A stretch of 64,000 nt of DNA. It comes from Sulfurimonas paralvinellae (GTDB lineage Bacteria > Campylobacterota > Campylobacteria > Campylobacterales > Sulfurimonadaceae). The stretch spans positions 124,001 to 188,000 of the forward strand of contig NZ_CP041406.1 in NCBI RefSeq assembly GCF_014905135.1, read 5' to 3'. The notes beneath the pieces are model-generated. The model was not told the DNA's origin, ran no database searches, and was given only the letters and a program-made list of their open reading frames with translations. Position numbers and translations under genes: made by a program. Positions within the stretch are counted from its first letter, which is position 1; each line of letters opens with the position of its first letter. Of this stretch, positions 16,785 through 26,886 are shown piece after piece.

Positions 16785-18155
16785 TTATAGTTTTCCAATT
16801 TGCTCTATCAAATCGTTTGGCGTAAGAGAAAAATCAGCCCCGCTATAATGTTTTGCCAGTGTTGTATGTGCCAGCGAAGCATGGATGGCTGCGTGAAGCG
16901 CCTCAAACCCCTGCGCTAAAAGCGCACCGATAAGGCCGCTTAGAACATCGCCGCTGCCGCCTTTGGCTAGTTTTGCACTACCGTGAGGGTTGACATAGAA
17001 TTTCTCATTTTGCCCGATGATGACATTTGCTCCTTTTAAAAGCAGTGTTGCGTGAGGATATTTTTTACAAAAGAGTTCTGCATACTCAAAACGTTCATTT
17101 TGTAACGTTTCTACACTAATGTCTGCGATGCCTGTCAGTTTTAAGAGTGAGACAAATTCTTTGGGATGCGGCGTGAGCACAATATTTTTACGTTTTAAAA
17201 GCTTTAAAATGATATCTTTGTAAAAAAGATCGGCATCGATGATAAGCGGCAAATCAGTGTCTAAAAAGGCCAACAGTTCTTTGTCGCTGAACTCTTCGCC
17301 AAGTCCCATTCCAAGTGCGATAGCCGATGTCGTCTGTGGCAGGGCATGTCCATACATCAGTGCTGAAGGGATGTTTAAGAACTGCTCTTTTTCATACCCG
17401 ATAAGTGTGACAAGTCCTGTACCAAAACGAAGTGCAGCCGAAGCAGAGAGTACACTTGCACCCAGTTTCTCTCCACTGAGAACTGCTAGGTGCCCATAAC
17501 TGCCTTTGTGTGAGTTTTTCTGTTTTCTATGAGGGAGTTCAAGGTCTTCTTCATCCAGCAGGTACCAGTTTGATTCTCTTTCGTAGAGCTTGCGTGAGAT
17601 GCCAAGATCGATCACATGAATCTCTCCGACATACTCTTTTGTTGTGTCTAAAAAGAGGGATTTTTTCAGTGCTCCCATCGTCAGTGTTGTATCTGCAAAG
17701 AAGTTAGGACTTGGCATATCGCAGGCGATCTTGTAACTATCAAGAGTATTCATCTCTTGAATGAGTTGCGTGAGCTGGGTAGAAAACTTACCTTGAAAGC
17801 CTGTTCCCACAATGGCCTCTACGAGTACGTCACATGGTTGAAGCTGCGTGAGAATCGGAACACCAAGAGCATCGGCACGTTTTTGCTGGAGCTGTGCCAT
17901 GGGAGATTTTGGCTCTTTTGCATGGAGGAGGGAAACGTCATAGTCACCATGGATCAGTCGAGTAAGAGCGATGCCGTCAGCACCGTTGTTTCCGCTGCCA
18001 GTGACAACTATGACCTTTGCATCTTTTGCAAACTTCTCCCTGATGAAAGCGGCCATGCCTTCTGCGGCATGTTCCATCAAGATATCTTCACTCAGGTAAA
18101 AATCATCATAACAACGTCTATCAAGGCTGCCTACTTCATCAAAGAGCTTTTGCAT
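16785..18155 (-). CDS. nnr: Bifunctional NAD(P)H-hydrate epimerase / ADP-dependent dehydratase
   Basis: 456 residues. The N-terminal half is the YjeF epimerase with VVTGSGNNGADGIALTRLI near residue 48 (Ala where GGDG is usual). The C-terminal half is the ribokinase-like dehydratase with VLTPHPKEF, LLLKGANVIIG and the ATP/ADP site LAKGGSGDVLSGLIGALLAQG. Together they repair hydrated NADH/NADPH. It begins 1 bp after the preceding ATPase gene ends, so the two form an operon. Four TGCGTGAG copies lie on the opposite strand. Confidence 0.93.
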   Translation of the reverse strand: MQKLFDEVGSLDRRCYDDFYLSEDILMEHAAEGMAAFIREKFAKDAKVIVVTGSGNNGADGIALTRLIHGDYDVSLLHAKEPKSPMAQLQQKRADALGVPILTQLQPCDVLVEAIVGTGFQGKFSTQLTQLIQEMNTLDSYKIACDMPSPNFFADTTLTMGALKKSLFLDTTKEYVGEIHVIDLGISRKLYERESNWYLLDEEDLELPHRKQKNSHKGSYGHLAVLSGEKLGASVLSASAALRFGTGLVTLIGYEKEQFLNIPSALMYGHALPQTTSAIALGMGLGEEFSDKELLAFLDTDLPLIIDADLFYKDIILKLLKRKNIVLTPHPKEFVSLLKLTGIADISVETLQNERFEYAELFCKKYPHATLLLKGANVIIGQNEKFYVNPHGSAKLAKGGSGDVLSGLIGALLAQGFEALHAAIHASLAHTTLAKHYSGADFSLTPNDLIEQIGKL

Positions 18156-18156
18156 G

Positions 18157-18891
18157 TTACTCTTCCAGTACGTACTCGTCTATTTTCACGATAGAACTGA
18201 CAATCTCATTAAAGAGCAGTGTTGGATACGCTGTACGGTACTGATAGAGAAACTTGTTCTTTTTGAGTGTTTTCAGCAGCGCTGTATTGTAGTAGTTTGC
18301 ATTGGAACATTTTCCAAGGAACAGAAATGAAAAGAGTAGTTTAAGGTGTGGGTTTTCAAAAGTTTCATGCGGTTGTGCAAGAAAGGTAAAACCGTATTTT
18401 TGCAGATTTGCAAAGCTGAGCATATAGAGAAGAAAATCTTCGAACTGTGTATAAAAACCGTTGAGATTTTCAATGTCATGGAAAAAGTAGTAATAGTTGT
18501 CCAGCAGTTCCTGTTGGGAGATAATCTGTGAAAGCTTACTTTTTTCATCTCGTTTGCGTGCAAAAAAGTTTGGGTCTACCGCCATATAGATATGTTTTTT
18601 CTCTGCAACGAGCTTTTTAAACGCTTCATCAAAAGCATCGCTCTCTTCAAAACGAATGTAGTTAAAATGCTCATCTTTGTATCGCAGCTCAACATCCTCT
18701 TCATGTGAGTTGTTAAAGTCCATGTAAAGTGTTGGAACATTCATGTCAATGACGTAGTTGCGGATTCTACAGGCGAGATTCGTTTTCCCTGAACCGACCT
18801 CTCCTAAAATCAAGGTATTGTGACAAAGCATTCTCTCTTCAAGTTTCAGTGCATCGATAGTGTCTAGGTATTTTCCAATAGTTTCTCTCAT
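18157..18891 (-). CDS. P-loop ATP-binding protein of unknown role
   Basis: About 244 residues starting at ATG 18891, which has AAAGGA 6 bp upstream; six more codons are open upstream. Walker A is GEVGSGKT near residue 35, and a YMDFNNSHEED segment follows, recalling the ATPases that handle DNA or membrane complexes, though a clear Walker B is not obvious. The C-terminal part is aromatic and basic. The nnr gene follows within 2 bp. Function unknown; the operon partner gives little guidance. Confidence 0.78.
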   Translation of the reverse strand: MRETIGKYLDTIDALKLEERMLCHNTLILGEVGSGKTNLACRIRNYVIDMNVPTLYMDFNNSHEEDVELRYKDEHFNYIRFEESDAFDEAFKKLVAEKKHIYMAVDPNFFARKRDEKSKLSQIISQQELLDNYYYFFHDIENLNGFYTQFEDFLLYMLSFANLQKYGFTFLAQPHETFENPHLKLLFSFLFLGKCSNANYYNTALLKTLKKNKFLYQYRTAYPTLLFNEIVSSIVKIDEYVLEE

Positions 18892-18954
18892 AGGTGTTCC
18901 TTTATGCAATAGTATTTAGTTCGTCTTATTATATCTTCTTGAGGATAAAAAAGG

Positions 18955-18960
18955 TATAAT
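18955..18960 (+). promoter_or_regulatory. -10 box 6 bp before the kdsD start
   Basis: TATAAT is separated from the kdsD ATG by AAGAAC only, so the transcript would have almost no leader. An AAGG lies 14 bp before the ATG, which is too far for a normal ribosome site. Confidence 0.5.
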
Positions 18961-18966
18961 AAGAAC

Positions 18967-19929
18967 ATGAATTACAAAACAATTGCACAAGAAACACTCC
19001 AGATAGAAGCAGATACCCTGCGTGAGGCTGCAAAAAAAATTGGAAATGAATTTGATAAAGCTGTCGAAATTATCCTGAACTGCAAAGGCAAACTTGTTGT
19101 TAGCGGTGTAGGAAAAAGCGGGCTTATCGGTGCCAAAATGGCTGCAACATTTGCATCAACAGGCACACCGAGCTTCTTTTTGCATCCCACAGAAGCACTT
19201 CACGGCGATCTTGGAATGATAGGCAAAGAGGATGTAGTCCTTGCTATCAGTTACTCCGGAGAGAGTGAAGAGCTTAGTTCGATTTTACCACATATAAAAC
19301 GTTTCGGTACGCCGCTTATCGGGATGACGCGCAATGAGCATTCAACACTTGGGGAGTACAGTGATCTTGTTATCAAAGTGGAAGTTGAGCGTGAAGCCTG
19401 TCCGCTTAATATTGCACCGACAAGCTCAACGACACTTACGCTTGCTCTTGGGGATGCTCTGGCGGTTTGTCTGATGAAGGCGCGTGATTTTCAAAAGAGT
19501 GATTTTGCCTCTTTTCATCCGGGCGGCGCGCTTGGAAAGAAACTTTTTGTAAAAGTAAAGAACTTGATGCAGACAGAAAATCTGCCGATTATCAACCAAG
19601 ATGCAAAAGTGAAAGATGCCATTTTGACCATTAGTGAAGGGCGGCTTGGAACAGCGCTCATAAACGATGAAAAGGGAAAACTTGTTGCACTTATGAGTGA
19701 TGGAGATGTACGTCGGGCACTTTTGAGCGAAGCGTTCTCACTTGATGATCCGGTACTGAAATATGCAACGAAAAATCCGCTCAGCATTGATGATGCCGAG
19801 ATGCTGGCAAGCGATGCACTTGTTTTGATAGAAGATAAAAAAATTCAACTTTTAGTCATAACTGACACAGATAAAAAGATACAAGGGGTACTTCATATTC
19901 ATACCCTGATAGAAAAAGGAATCTCATAA
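18967..19929 (+). CDS. kdsD: Arabinose-5-phosphate isomerase
   Basis: 320 residues: an SIS sugar-isomerase domain (GVGKSGLIGAKMAATFASTG near residue 47, then LAISYSGESEEL) followed by two CBS motifs from about residue 205. This is the KdsD/KpsF architecture that turns ribulose 5-phosphate into arabinose 5-phosphate for Kdo and lipopolysaccharide synthesis. FHPGGALGKKL is a further family mark. The rluB gene begins directly after the stop. A coding-strand TGCGTGAG copy encodes Leu-Arg-Glu at 19019-19026. Confidence 0.94.
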   Translation: MNYKTIAQETLQIEADTLREAAKKIGNEFDKAVEIILNCKGKLVVSGVGKSGLIGAKMAATFASTGTPSFFLHPTEALHGDLGMIGKEDVVLAISYSGESEELSSILPHIKRFGTPLIGMTRNEHSTLGEYSDLVIKVEVEREACPLNIAPTSSTTLTLALGDALAVCLMKARDFQKSDFASFHPGGALGKKLFVKVKNLMQTENLPIINQDAKVKDAILTISEGRLGTALINDEKGKLVALMSDGDVRRALLSEAFSLDDPVLKYATKNPLSIDDAEMLASDALVLIEDKKIQLLVITDTDKKIQGVLHIHTLIEKGIS

Positions 19930-20736
19930 ATGAGACTAAATAAATACATCGCGCATTACTCGACCTACTCACGTAGAGAGGCTGACAAGGCAATTCAAGA
20001 CGGTTATGTCCGTGTTAACGGTGAGATCGAAGATAACCCAGCTACACAGATAGAAGAGGGTAGAGATATTGTCTACATCAGCGGTAAACAGGTAAGTCCG
20101 CAAGAGAAATATACCGTCATTGTTTATAACAAACCAAAAGGCGAACTCGTTACAAAGTCAGACCCAAAAGGGCGTCGAACTATTTACGATTCACTTCATA
20201 AAGATTTTCGTCATTATATTCCGGTAGGACGACTCGACTTTGCATCTGAAGGTCTGTTACTCTTAACCGATGCTTCGCATGTGGCAACGGCTTTGATGGA
20301 GTCTGACCTTGAGCGAATCTACAAAATAAAGATCAAAGGCGAAGTGACACCGGAGATGGAAGATGCGATGATGAACGGGCTCTATCTTGAAGATGCAAGT
20401 GCCGGTGCACATTCGCATTCAAAAATAAAATCTATGGAGTTCAAGCCTTTCATCGGGTACAAGATCCAAAAGAATCAGCCGAACTACTCCATACTCAAAG
20501 TAGCACTTAGCGAAGGAAAGAACCGTGAACTACGTCGTTTCTTTGCACACTTTGGCGGCGAAGTGGTTGATTTGAAACGTTTGAGCTTTGCAGAGATAGA
20601 ACTTAACAATCTACCAACCGGCAAGACGCGTTTTTTGACACGTTCGGAATATTCGGCTCTGCATAAATTTCTCAAAGAGGAAAAAAAGCGCTCCAAAGAG
20701 AGAAAAAACAGACTAAAAGCTGTTGAAGACGAGTAA
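19930..20736 (+). CDS. rluB: RluB/RsuA-family ribosomal pseudouridine synthase
   Basis: 268 residues. An S4 RNA-binding domain comes first (MRLNKYIAHYSTYSRREADK), then the catalytic domain with VGRLDFASEGLLLLTD (catalytic Asp) and EGKNRELRRFFAHFG. The last 35 residues are strongly basic and may help RNA binding. The start ATG follows the kdsD stop with no gap, and the end overlaps rarA. RluB, RsuA and RluE are close relatives, so the exact rRNA site is uncertain. Confidence 0.88.
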   Translation: MRLNKYIAHYSTYSRREADKAIQDGYVRVNGEIEDNPATQIEEGRDIVYISGKQVSPQEKYTVIVYNKPKGELVTKSDPKGRRTIYDSLHKDFRHYIPVGRLDFASEGLLLLTDASHVATALMESDLERIYKIKIKGEVTPEMEDAMMNGLYLEDASAGAHSHSKIKSMEFKPFIGYKIQKNQPNYSILKVALSEGKNRELRRFFAHFGGEVVDLKRLSFAEIELNNLPTGKTRFLTRSEYSALHKFLKEEKKRSKERKNRLKAVEDE

Positions 20737-21916
20737 AATTTTGGATTTTACCTATCTATTGCGTCCAAAGAATTTCGATGAGATGGTGGGGCAAGAGCAC
20801 CTCACGCAAATAGGTGCACCATTGAGAACACTGTGTGAAAAAAATGCTTTGGGACACAGCTTTTTTTATGGGCCTGCCGGTGTCGGTAAGACTTCGCTCG
20901 CACGAATCATAGCTACAACGCTGGATATGCCTTTTTATGAGTTCAATGCAACCTCACTCAAAATAGATGAGCTTCGAAAGGTTTTCGCTCAGTATAAGAA
21001 TGCCCTGCAAAAACCGCTTATCTTTATAGATGAGGTGCACCGTCTTTCTAAAAATCAGCAAGAGGTTTTGCTGCCAGTAATGGAGAATAACTCTGTACTT
21101 GTCATCGGTGCCTCAACGGAGAACCCTTTCTTCTCACTTACTTCTGCAATGCGTTCACGCTCTATGCTCTTTGAGCTCAAAGCTATCTCTCATGCAGCCC
21201 TCACGCAGCTGCTTCAAAGAGCGCAAGAAAAAGAGAACCTGCAGATTGAGAGTGATGTGCAGGAGTATCTTGTAGCTTCTAGCGGCGGGGATGCTCGTGC
21301 AATGTTGAAGCTGTTGGAGTTTGCAGCCAATGTAGATGAGAAAATTACGCTGGAGCTGCTTAGATCACTGCGTCCAAATGCACTGCAAACGGGAAGCAGT
21401 GAAGCGGGTGTCCATTATGATCTGGCCTCGGCGCTTATCAAGTCGATTCGCGGAAGTGACGTGGATGCTGCCATCTATTATCTTGCACGGCTTATTGAAG
21501 GCGGGGAGAGTGCTGATTTTATAGCCCGTCGTTTAGTGATACTCGCAAGTGAAGATATCGGCAATGCTAATCCGCAGGCACTCACACTGACGACTTCGAC
21601 ACTCACGAGCGTTAAGCAGATAGGTTATCCGGAAGCGCGCATTATTTTGGCGCAGGCTGTTCTCTACCTTTGTGCCTCACCCAAATCAAACTCAGCTTAT
21701 TTAGCAATAAATAAAGCTTTGAAAGCCGTTCGAGACGGCGAGATACTTGAGATTCCGAAAAACATAACACAGCAGAATGAAGGCTATCTCTATCCACATG
21801 ATTTTGGCGGTTATGTAAAACAGCAGTATTTAAGTAAGGATCTCAAGCTCGTAGAACTCAAAGAGATCGGCTATGAGAAAAAAATGAAAGAGTGGCTTAA
21901 TTTATTTTGTACTTAA
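20723..21916 (+). CDS. rarA: Replication-associated recombination protein A (RarA/MgsA, AAA+)
   Basis: 397 residues. It starts with LRPKNFDEMVGQEHL, then Walker A GPAGVGKTS at about 50-58, Walker B IFIDEVHR, sensor 1 VIGASTENPFF and the RarA C-terminal region (ARRLVILASEDIGNANPQAL, YPEARIILAQAVLYL). RarA acts at stalled forks. There is no ATG near the start; TTG at 20723 overlaps rluB, and TTG at 20741 is possible. Two TGCGTGAG words lie on the opposite strand, both encoding Leu-Thr-Gln. Confidence 0.94.
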   Translation: MKTSKILDFTYLLRPKNFDEMVGQEHLTQIGAPLRTLCEKNALGHSFFYGPAGVGKTSLARIIATTLDMPFYEFNATSLKIDELRKVFAQYKNALQKPLIFIDEVHRLSKNQQEVLLPVMENNSVLVIGASTENPFFSLTSAMRSRSMLFELKAISHAALTQLLQRAQEKENLQIESDVQEYLVASSGGDARAMLKLLEFAANVDEKITLELLRSLRPNALQTGSSEAGVHYDLASALIKSIRGSDVDAAIYYLARLIEGGESADFIARRLVILASEDIGNANPQALTLTTSTLTSVKQIGYPEARIILAQAVLYLCASPKSNSAYLAINKALKAVRDGEILEIPKNITQQNEGYLYPHDFGGYVKQQYLSKDLKLVELKEIGYEKKMKEWLNLFCT

Positions 21917-21970
21917 GGGTACATTAGATATTATGTCTAGCATTAATTGATAATTAAAGGGACGTATCTT

Positions 21971-22258
21971 ATGGATATTTCAACCACATCTAACGTTGTT
22001 ACAATTTCGGGGAACATTAAAACTGTCAGTGATTACCAAGCTATTAAAAGCACTCTAGATTCATTGATTGGAGCAAATAAGACCATTATCATCGATATTA
22101 AAGATTCTATCTCTATTACATCATCTGTTATAGGGTACCTTACAAAACTTGTACAAAAAGAGGGTATAGACCTTAGTATTAAAGTTGGTAACGATAGTCT
22201 GCTTGAACTATTTGACGATCTTAATCTCATCACACTTTTCAAAGTTAAAAAGGCATAA
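21971..22258 (+). CDS. STAS-domain protein (anti-sigma factor antagonist type)
   Basis: 95 residues; the ATG at 21971 has AAAGGGA upstream, and I rejected a TTG at 21947. A single STAS domain: VVTISGNIKTVSDYQAIKST, then TIIIDIKDSISITSSVIGYL, where Ser51/Ser52 occupy the position of the phosphoserine of SpoIIAA-type antagonists. The C-terminus LLELFDDLNLITLFKV is also typical. It would be phosphorylated by a RsbW-type kinase and freed by a PP2C phosphatase, both of which appear fused two genes downstream. The chemoreceptor starts 3 bp after its stop. Confidence 0.85.
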   Translation: MDISTTSNVVTISGNIKTVSDYQAIKSTLDSLIGANKTIIIDIKDSISITSSVIGYLTKLVQKEGIDLSIKVGNDSLLELFDDLNLITLFKVKKA

Positions 22259-22261
22259 ATC

Positions 22262-24238
22262 GTGACTATTAAAAATAAACTCAAACTTATAACTGCCATT
22301 GTCGTCTCTTTCGCACTCATAATTATTGCATTGACGATAAACAGTGCAATGAATGAACGAGCAGTGATAACACAGGCAAAAGAGCTGAATGTGCTTTCAC
22401 AGAAACTTTCACTCCTGATACATGAAACACAAAAAGAGAGAGGGGCAAGTGCCGGTTTTCTTGGATCAAAAGGGAAAAAGTTTGGTGAGATTCTTAAAAA
22501 ACAACGAGTGCTTACAGATAAACGATATGAAGAGTTACAGCAATATGTAAAGAGTCTTGATCTAGAACACTACTCGTCTGAATTGCGTACGAATATCAAA
22601 GAAGTTATGGATGGGATGGGGAATATTGGAAAAATTCGTTCCCGTGTTGACAGTTTGACAATCCCGGTAAAAGAAGAAGTACAATACTATACGGGTGTCA
22701 ATAAAGACATCTTGGATGTGGTCTCCCTTACAGCAAAACTTGCAAATACTCCGGAACTTGTGAAAGCATTAAGTGCCTATACGAACTTTTTAAAATCAAA
22801 AGAGAGAGCGGGAATAGAGAGAGCTGTTATGAGTGCTACCTTTTCATCAGATAAATTCGGTAAGGGAATGTTTGCGAAATTCATCACATTAATGGCTGAG
22901 CAAAATGCTTATATGGATGCTTTTACAAGTATTGCACCGCACGAGTCTGTGAAACTGTATAAAGAGACAATGAACTCCCCAGTTGTTGCAGAAGTCAATA
23001 AAATGCGCTCAATTGCACTGGCAAAAGCAAGTGAAGGTGGTTTTGGCGTTGATGGTGTTGTCTGGTTTCAAACGATCACAAAGAAAATCAATCTACTGAA
23101 AAAAGTCGATGACAGCCTTGCAAAAGAGAACGATAAACTGTTAGCTGAAATTGAATCACAATATAAACAAGACACTCTTATCACTCTGCTTAGCTATAGT
23201 ATATTTGCTATTGCTGTATTTATTATCATCTTAATAATTGCAAGAGGTGTCAATAGAAGTGTTGATAGCTCACTTGAAAAAATAAGCTGTGTATCAAATG
23301 ATCTGGATCTTAGCTGTAATGTTGTCGTTGAAGGGGATGATGAGATATCTCAAATTTCACGAGCACTACACAAGATGATTATTGCCTTTAAAGAGAGTGT
23401 ATACAGCTCTCAGGATGTGGCAACAGCAACGACACGTGAGAGTAATCGTTTGAATGAAGTTGTTGATGCTTTAACTGAAAATTCCCAACAAGAAGAGAAG
23501 AAAATTACCGAAGCAAACGGCCTTATATCCGAAATTGGAGAGAAGCTTGACATTGTTGAAGAGTCAACTATTGTGGTTACTGAAGATCTCAACACAACAT
23601 TCAATGTTCTTGATAGTTTCATTGTAAAATTGGACTCTGTTGTTACTTCTATTGAAAATGGGAGTGAACAGCAACAAGAACTTGTGGATAAAGTTGCATC
23701 ACTTACAGAACAGGCGAAAAATATCAAAGATGTGCTTGCTATCATCTCTGACATTGCTGATCAGACAAATCTACTAGCACTCAATGCTGCCATTGAAGCG
23801 GCTCGTGCAGGAGAACATGGACGTGGTTTTGCCGTTGTAGCGGATGAGGTAAGAAAACTTGCTGAGCGTACACAAAAATCACTCTCAGAAATCAGTGCTA
23901 ATGTGAATCTCATTACACAAAATGTTGTTGAAATTTCTGAAGAGACAGACAGAACATCACAAAGCATGCATGCCATTGCCGGTTCTGCACAAGAGCTCAT
24001 TATCTCATCCAATGAAACAAAAGATAACCTAGTGAGAACAAAAGACAAATCAACAGATACGATGCATCAGAGTGTATTTATTGCAACGAAAACAAAGACA
24101 CTTATCTCTACTATGAATGAGATTGTCGCTGTTGCGATGAAAAACAGTGAACTTAGATCTACTGTGGAAACTGCAGTGGAAACATTAACGAGAGACGCTA
24201 AAAAACTACAATCAGAACTGAGCAAGTTTAAAATATAA
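22262..24238 (+). CDS. Methyl-accepting chemotaxis protein with periplasmic NIT (nitrate/nitrite-type) domain
   Basis: 658 residues with a GTG start. TM1 is about residues 9-27 and TM2 about 305-325. Between them is a NIT-like domain with the mark [18 protein letters not shown] and a later KERAGIERA segment. A HAMP-like linker follows, then the signalling domain with the tip [20 protein letters not shown] and [19 protein letters not shown] domains are known for nitrate or nitrite sensing, but the ligand here is unproven. No CheR-binding pentapeptide at the end. It lies between the STAS gene and a phosphatase/kinase gene whose start shares a base with its stop. Confidence 0.9.
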   Translation: MTIKNKLKLITAIVVSFALIIIALTINSAMNERAVITQAKELNVLSQKLSLLIHETQKERGASAGFLGSKGKKFGEILKKQRVLTDKRYEELQQYVKSLDLEHYSSELRTNIKEVMDGMGNIGKIRSRVDSLTIPVKEEVQYYTGVNKDILDVVSLTAKLANTPELVKALSAYTNFLKSKERAGIERAVMSATFSSDKFGKGMFAKFITLMAEQNAYMDAFTSIAPHESVKLYKETMNSPVVAEVNKMRSIALAKASEGGFGVDGVVWFQTITKKINLLKKVDDSLAKENDKLLAEIESQYKQDTLITLLSYSIFAIAVFIIILIIARGVNRSVDSSLEKISCVSNDLDLSCNVVVEGDDEISQISRALHKMIIAFKESVYSSQDVATATTRESNRLNEVVDALTENSQQEEKKITEANGLISEIGEKLDIVEESTIVVTEDLNTTFNVLDSFIVKLDSVVTSIENGSEQQQELVDKVASLTEQAKNIKDVLAIISDIADQTNLLALNAAIEAARAGEHGRGFAVVADEVRKLAERTQKSLSEISANVNLITQNVVEISEETDRTSQSMHAIAGSAQELIISSNETKDNLVRTKDKSTDTMHQSVFIATKTKTLISTMNEIVAVAMKNSELRSTVETAVETLTRDAKKLQSELSKFKI

Positions 24239-25500
24239 TGTCCAAAGAGAGACTTGAACAGCTAGAAAAAAGTGAGGCTTATGCCTCCTATCAATCAGAT
24301 TTGGCATTTGCAAAAGAGCTGAATATTCTGAGAAATGATTTTTATTATCAGATGATCGATTCGAATGCGGCTACTTTAGTCGATTTTTTGTATAAACCGT
24401 TGGATACGCTTAGTGGCGATGCTTACAGTGCTAGAAGAATTGATGAACATAGAACATTTTATCTTCTCGTTGATGGCATGGGCAAAGGCGTGTCGGCTTC
24501 TTTTACCGCGGTTATTATGACGACTTTTATCAATCATTTAGTTGATAAGATGATAGAGCATGACAGTTTTAGTTTAGATCTTATTGTTAAAGAATCTATG
24601 GAGTTTATCAAACCGATCCTGCTTGACGATGAAGTTTTGGCAATAGATTATATTTGTTTTGATAACTATTATGATGTTTTAGAGTATGCAAAGTTTGCCA
24701 TGCCTCCTTTTTTACTGCAGGATAAAGATGATAATATCATCAGGATAAAAGCTAACAACACTCCCCTAAGCAAGTGGCAGTCTAAATATGACATTGCAAG
24801 GCATAATGTTGCCAATATCGAAAAATTTCTCTTTTACAGTGACGGTATTGTCGAGAATACAACAGATTGTGAAGGCTTGCCTTATGCCGCTTTTATTGAA
24901 GATGATTTTAGAGAATCTTTTAGTAGAGAAGAGTTTAAAGAGAAATTCTTCAATAAGGTCAAGGAACAAGAGGATGACCTCACGCTTATCTTTATTAACA
25001 GTTTGGATATTCGTGAAGAGACACTTGTGGCAAAACACTCCTTTAAGACATCTTTAGCTGACGTTGATGCAGCTTCGCAGTGGTATGAAACACTTTGGGG
25101 GAATATTCAGACAGATAACTCTTCTGAGGCAGAGAAAGCAGGTGTAGTATTTACGGAACTCTATATGAATGCCTATGAACATGGAAATCTCGGCATCAGT
25201 GCGAAGGAAAAACATCAATATCTTGAAGACGATGTCTATTTTGAAAAACTGAATGAACTTGAGCAAATGAGTACAAAGAACATTATTGTGGAAGTCTATA
25301 TGCTGAAAGAATTTGCCAATGAGTATGTTGTTACAAAAATAAAAGATGAAGGCGATGGCTTCGATACTCAGATTCTCAGTCAGATCTTTCGAAATTCTCG
25401 AAAGTTTAATGGCCGCGGTGTCTTTATCTCACGCAAGAATTCTATGGGAATTTACTACAACTCCCAAGGAAATTGCGTACTTTTCTTCAATAAAATATAA
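24238..25500 (+). CDS. SpoIIE-type PP2C phosphatase fused to RsbW-like HATPase kinase
   Basis: 420 residues. The PP2C/SpoIIE part has LSGDAYSARRID (metal Asp61), LLVDGMGKGVSASF (Asp79), LFYSDGIVENT and EDDLTLIFI, so the acidic metal ligands look intact. From about residue 270 a GHKL ATPase domain follows, with the N box FTELYMNAYEHG, the G1 box IKDEGDGFD and GRGVFISR. Phosphatase and kinase of a partner switch are thus in one chain, as in HsbR/SypE-like regulators, but without a receiver domain. The likely substrate is the STAS protein two genes upstream. No sigma factor gene is nearby. Confidence 0.87.
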   Translation: MSKERLEQLEKSEAYASYQSDLAFAKELNILRNDFYYQMIDSNAATLVDFLYKPLDTLSGDAYSARRIDEHRTFYLLVDGMGKGVSASFTAVIMTTFINHLVDKMIEHDSFSLDLIVKESMEFIKPILLDDEVLAIDYICFDNYYDVLEYAKFAMPPFLLQDKDDNIIRIKANNTPLSKWQSKYDIARHNVANIEKFLFYSDGIVENTTDCEGLPYAAFIEDDFRESFSREEFKEKFFNKVKEQEDDLTLIFINSLDIREETLVAKHSFKTSLADVDAASQWYETLWGNIQTDNSSEAEKAGVVFTELYMNAYEHGNLGISAKEKHQYLEDDVYFEKLNELEQMSTKNIIVEVYMLKEFANEYVVTKIKDEGDGFDTQILSQIFRNSRKFNGRGVFISRKNSMGIYYNSQGNCVLFFNKI

Positions 25501-25553
25501 CTATTTATCGAAATAGTTATATAATTACATTATAGAAAAAATAAGGATTTATA

Positions 25554-26858
25554 ATGTCAAAAAGTATGTCATTTGAAGAGGCATCTCTTAATTACCACAG
25601 AGCAAAAGGTGAATTTGATCAAAATGGAAAAACTGCTACTCTTTTAACAAAACCGTGCACGACACAGGAAGAGCTTTCTATGGCTTACTCTCCGGGTGTT
25701 GCCTATCCATGTCTGGAGATTCAAAAAGAGAGTGAAAAAGCGTATGAATACACAAACAAAGGAAACCTCGTTGCCGTTGTAAGTGACGGAACTGCGGTTC
25801 TTGGGCTTGGTGATATTGGACCATTGGCTGGAAAACCTGTTATGGAAGGCAAGGGCGTTTTATTTAAATCTTTTGCCAATGTAGATGCTGTTGATATTGA
25901 GTTAAATACAAAAGATACGGAGGAGATCATTCAAATTGTTGCTGCTATGGCTGATAGTTTTGGCGGTATAAACCTCGAAGATATTTCAGCACCAAGATGT
26001 TTTGAGATAGAAGAGCGTCTCAAAGAGATCTGTAATGTACCTGTTTTTCATGATGATCAGCATGGAACGGCGGTTATTACGACAGCAGGGCTTATGAACG
26101 TGCTTGAGATGAGCGGTAAGAATGTCGAAGATTTGAAAGTTGTTGTGATCGGTGCTGGTGCTGCAGGAATCGCCTGTGGCAAGATGTATAAAGAACTCGG
26201 TGTGCAAAACATCACTATGCTTGATTCTAAAGGTGTTATTCACAGCGGTAGAGATGATCTAAATAAATATAAACAGCAATTCGCTCTCGATACTGATGAC
26301 AGAACACTGGAAGATGCGATGAAAGGTGCGGACATGGTTCTTGGACTTTCAAAAGCTGATATCATTACACCGGAGATGGTAAAGTCAATGTCTGATACAC
26401 ATCCAATCATCTTTGCCTGCGCAAATCCAAATCCTGAGATAAAACCTCCTGTAGCCAAAGAAGCAAGAGAAGATATCATCATAGGGACGGGAAGAAGTGA
26501 TTATGCCAATCAGGTAAACAATGTTCTTGGTTTTCCTCAAATATTCCGTGGAGCATTGGATGTACGTGCAACAAAAATAACAGAGAAAATGAAACTTGCA
26601 GCTGCACGTGCATTGGCCGCTCTTGCAAAAGAGGAAGTGCCGGCTCATGTAAAAATAGCACACCATAGAGAGACTATGGAGTTTGGACCTGAATATATCA
26701 TTCCTTCACCGTTTGACAGACGTGTTCTCGTTTATGTTGCTTCTGCAGTAGCAGAGGCGGCTATTGAAGATGGTGTTGCACGTGTGAAAGATTTTGATAT
26801 GGATGCATACAAAATAAAACTACAAAGACTTGCAGACCACCTCGACGGCAAGATCTAA
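25554..26858 (+). CDS. maeB: Malic enzyme (malate dehydrogenase, oxaloacetate-decarboxylating), short form
   Basis: 434 residues without the C-terminal phosphotransacetylase domain of long MaeB proteins. [56 protein letters not shown] (metal ligands) and the cofactor motif [16 protein letters not shown] are clear. It converts malate to pyruvate and CO2 with NAD(P)H. Whether it uses NAD or NADP cannot be told safely. AAGGA precedes the ATG. It converges on mqnA through a hairpin. Confidence 0.94.
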   Translation: MSKSMSFEEASLNYHRAKGEFDQNGKTATLLTKPCTTQEELSMAYSPGVAYPCLEIQKESEKAYEYTNKGNLVAVVSDGTAVLGLGDIGPLAGKPVMEGKGVLFKSFANVDAVDIELNTKDTEEIIQIVAAMADSFGGINLEDISAPRCFEIEERLKEICNVPVFHDDQHGTAVITTAGLMNVLEMSGKNVEDLKVVVIGAGAAGIACGKMYKELGVQNITMLDSKGVIHSGRDDLNKYKQQFALDTDDRTLEDAMKGADMVLGLSKADIITPEMVKSMSDTHPIIFACANPNPEIKPPVAKEAREDIIIGTGRSDYANQVNNVLGFPQIFRGALDVRATKITEKMKLAAARALAALAKEEVPAHVKIAHHRETMEFGPEYIIPSPFDRRVLVYVASAVAEAAIEDGVARVKDFDMDAYKIKLQRLADHLDGKI

Positions 26859-26861
26859 AAC

Positions 26862-26886
26862 CAAAGAGAGATTTAGACTCTCTTTG
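26862..26886. terminator. Bidirectional hairpin between maeB and mqnA
   Basis: CAAAGAGAG and CTCTCTTTG form a perfect 9-bp stem with a 7-base loop that contains the mqnA stop codon. No long T run follows on either side, so termination strength is uncertain. Confidence 0.6.

Noticed and set aside
21971-25500. STAS-SpoIIE genes as a sigma-B stress operon
   Set aside because: No sigma factor gene is in or near the operon, and phosphatase and kinase are fused with a chemoreceptor between.
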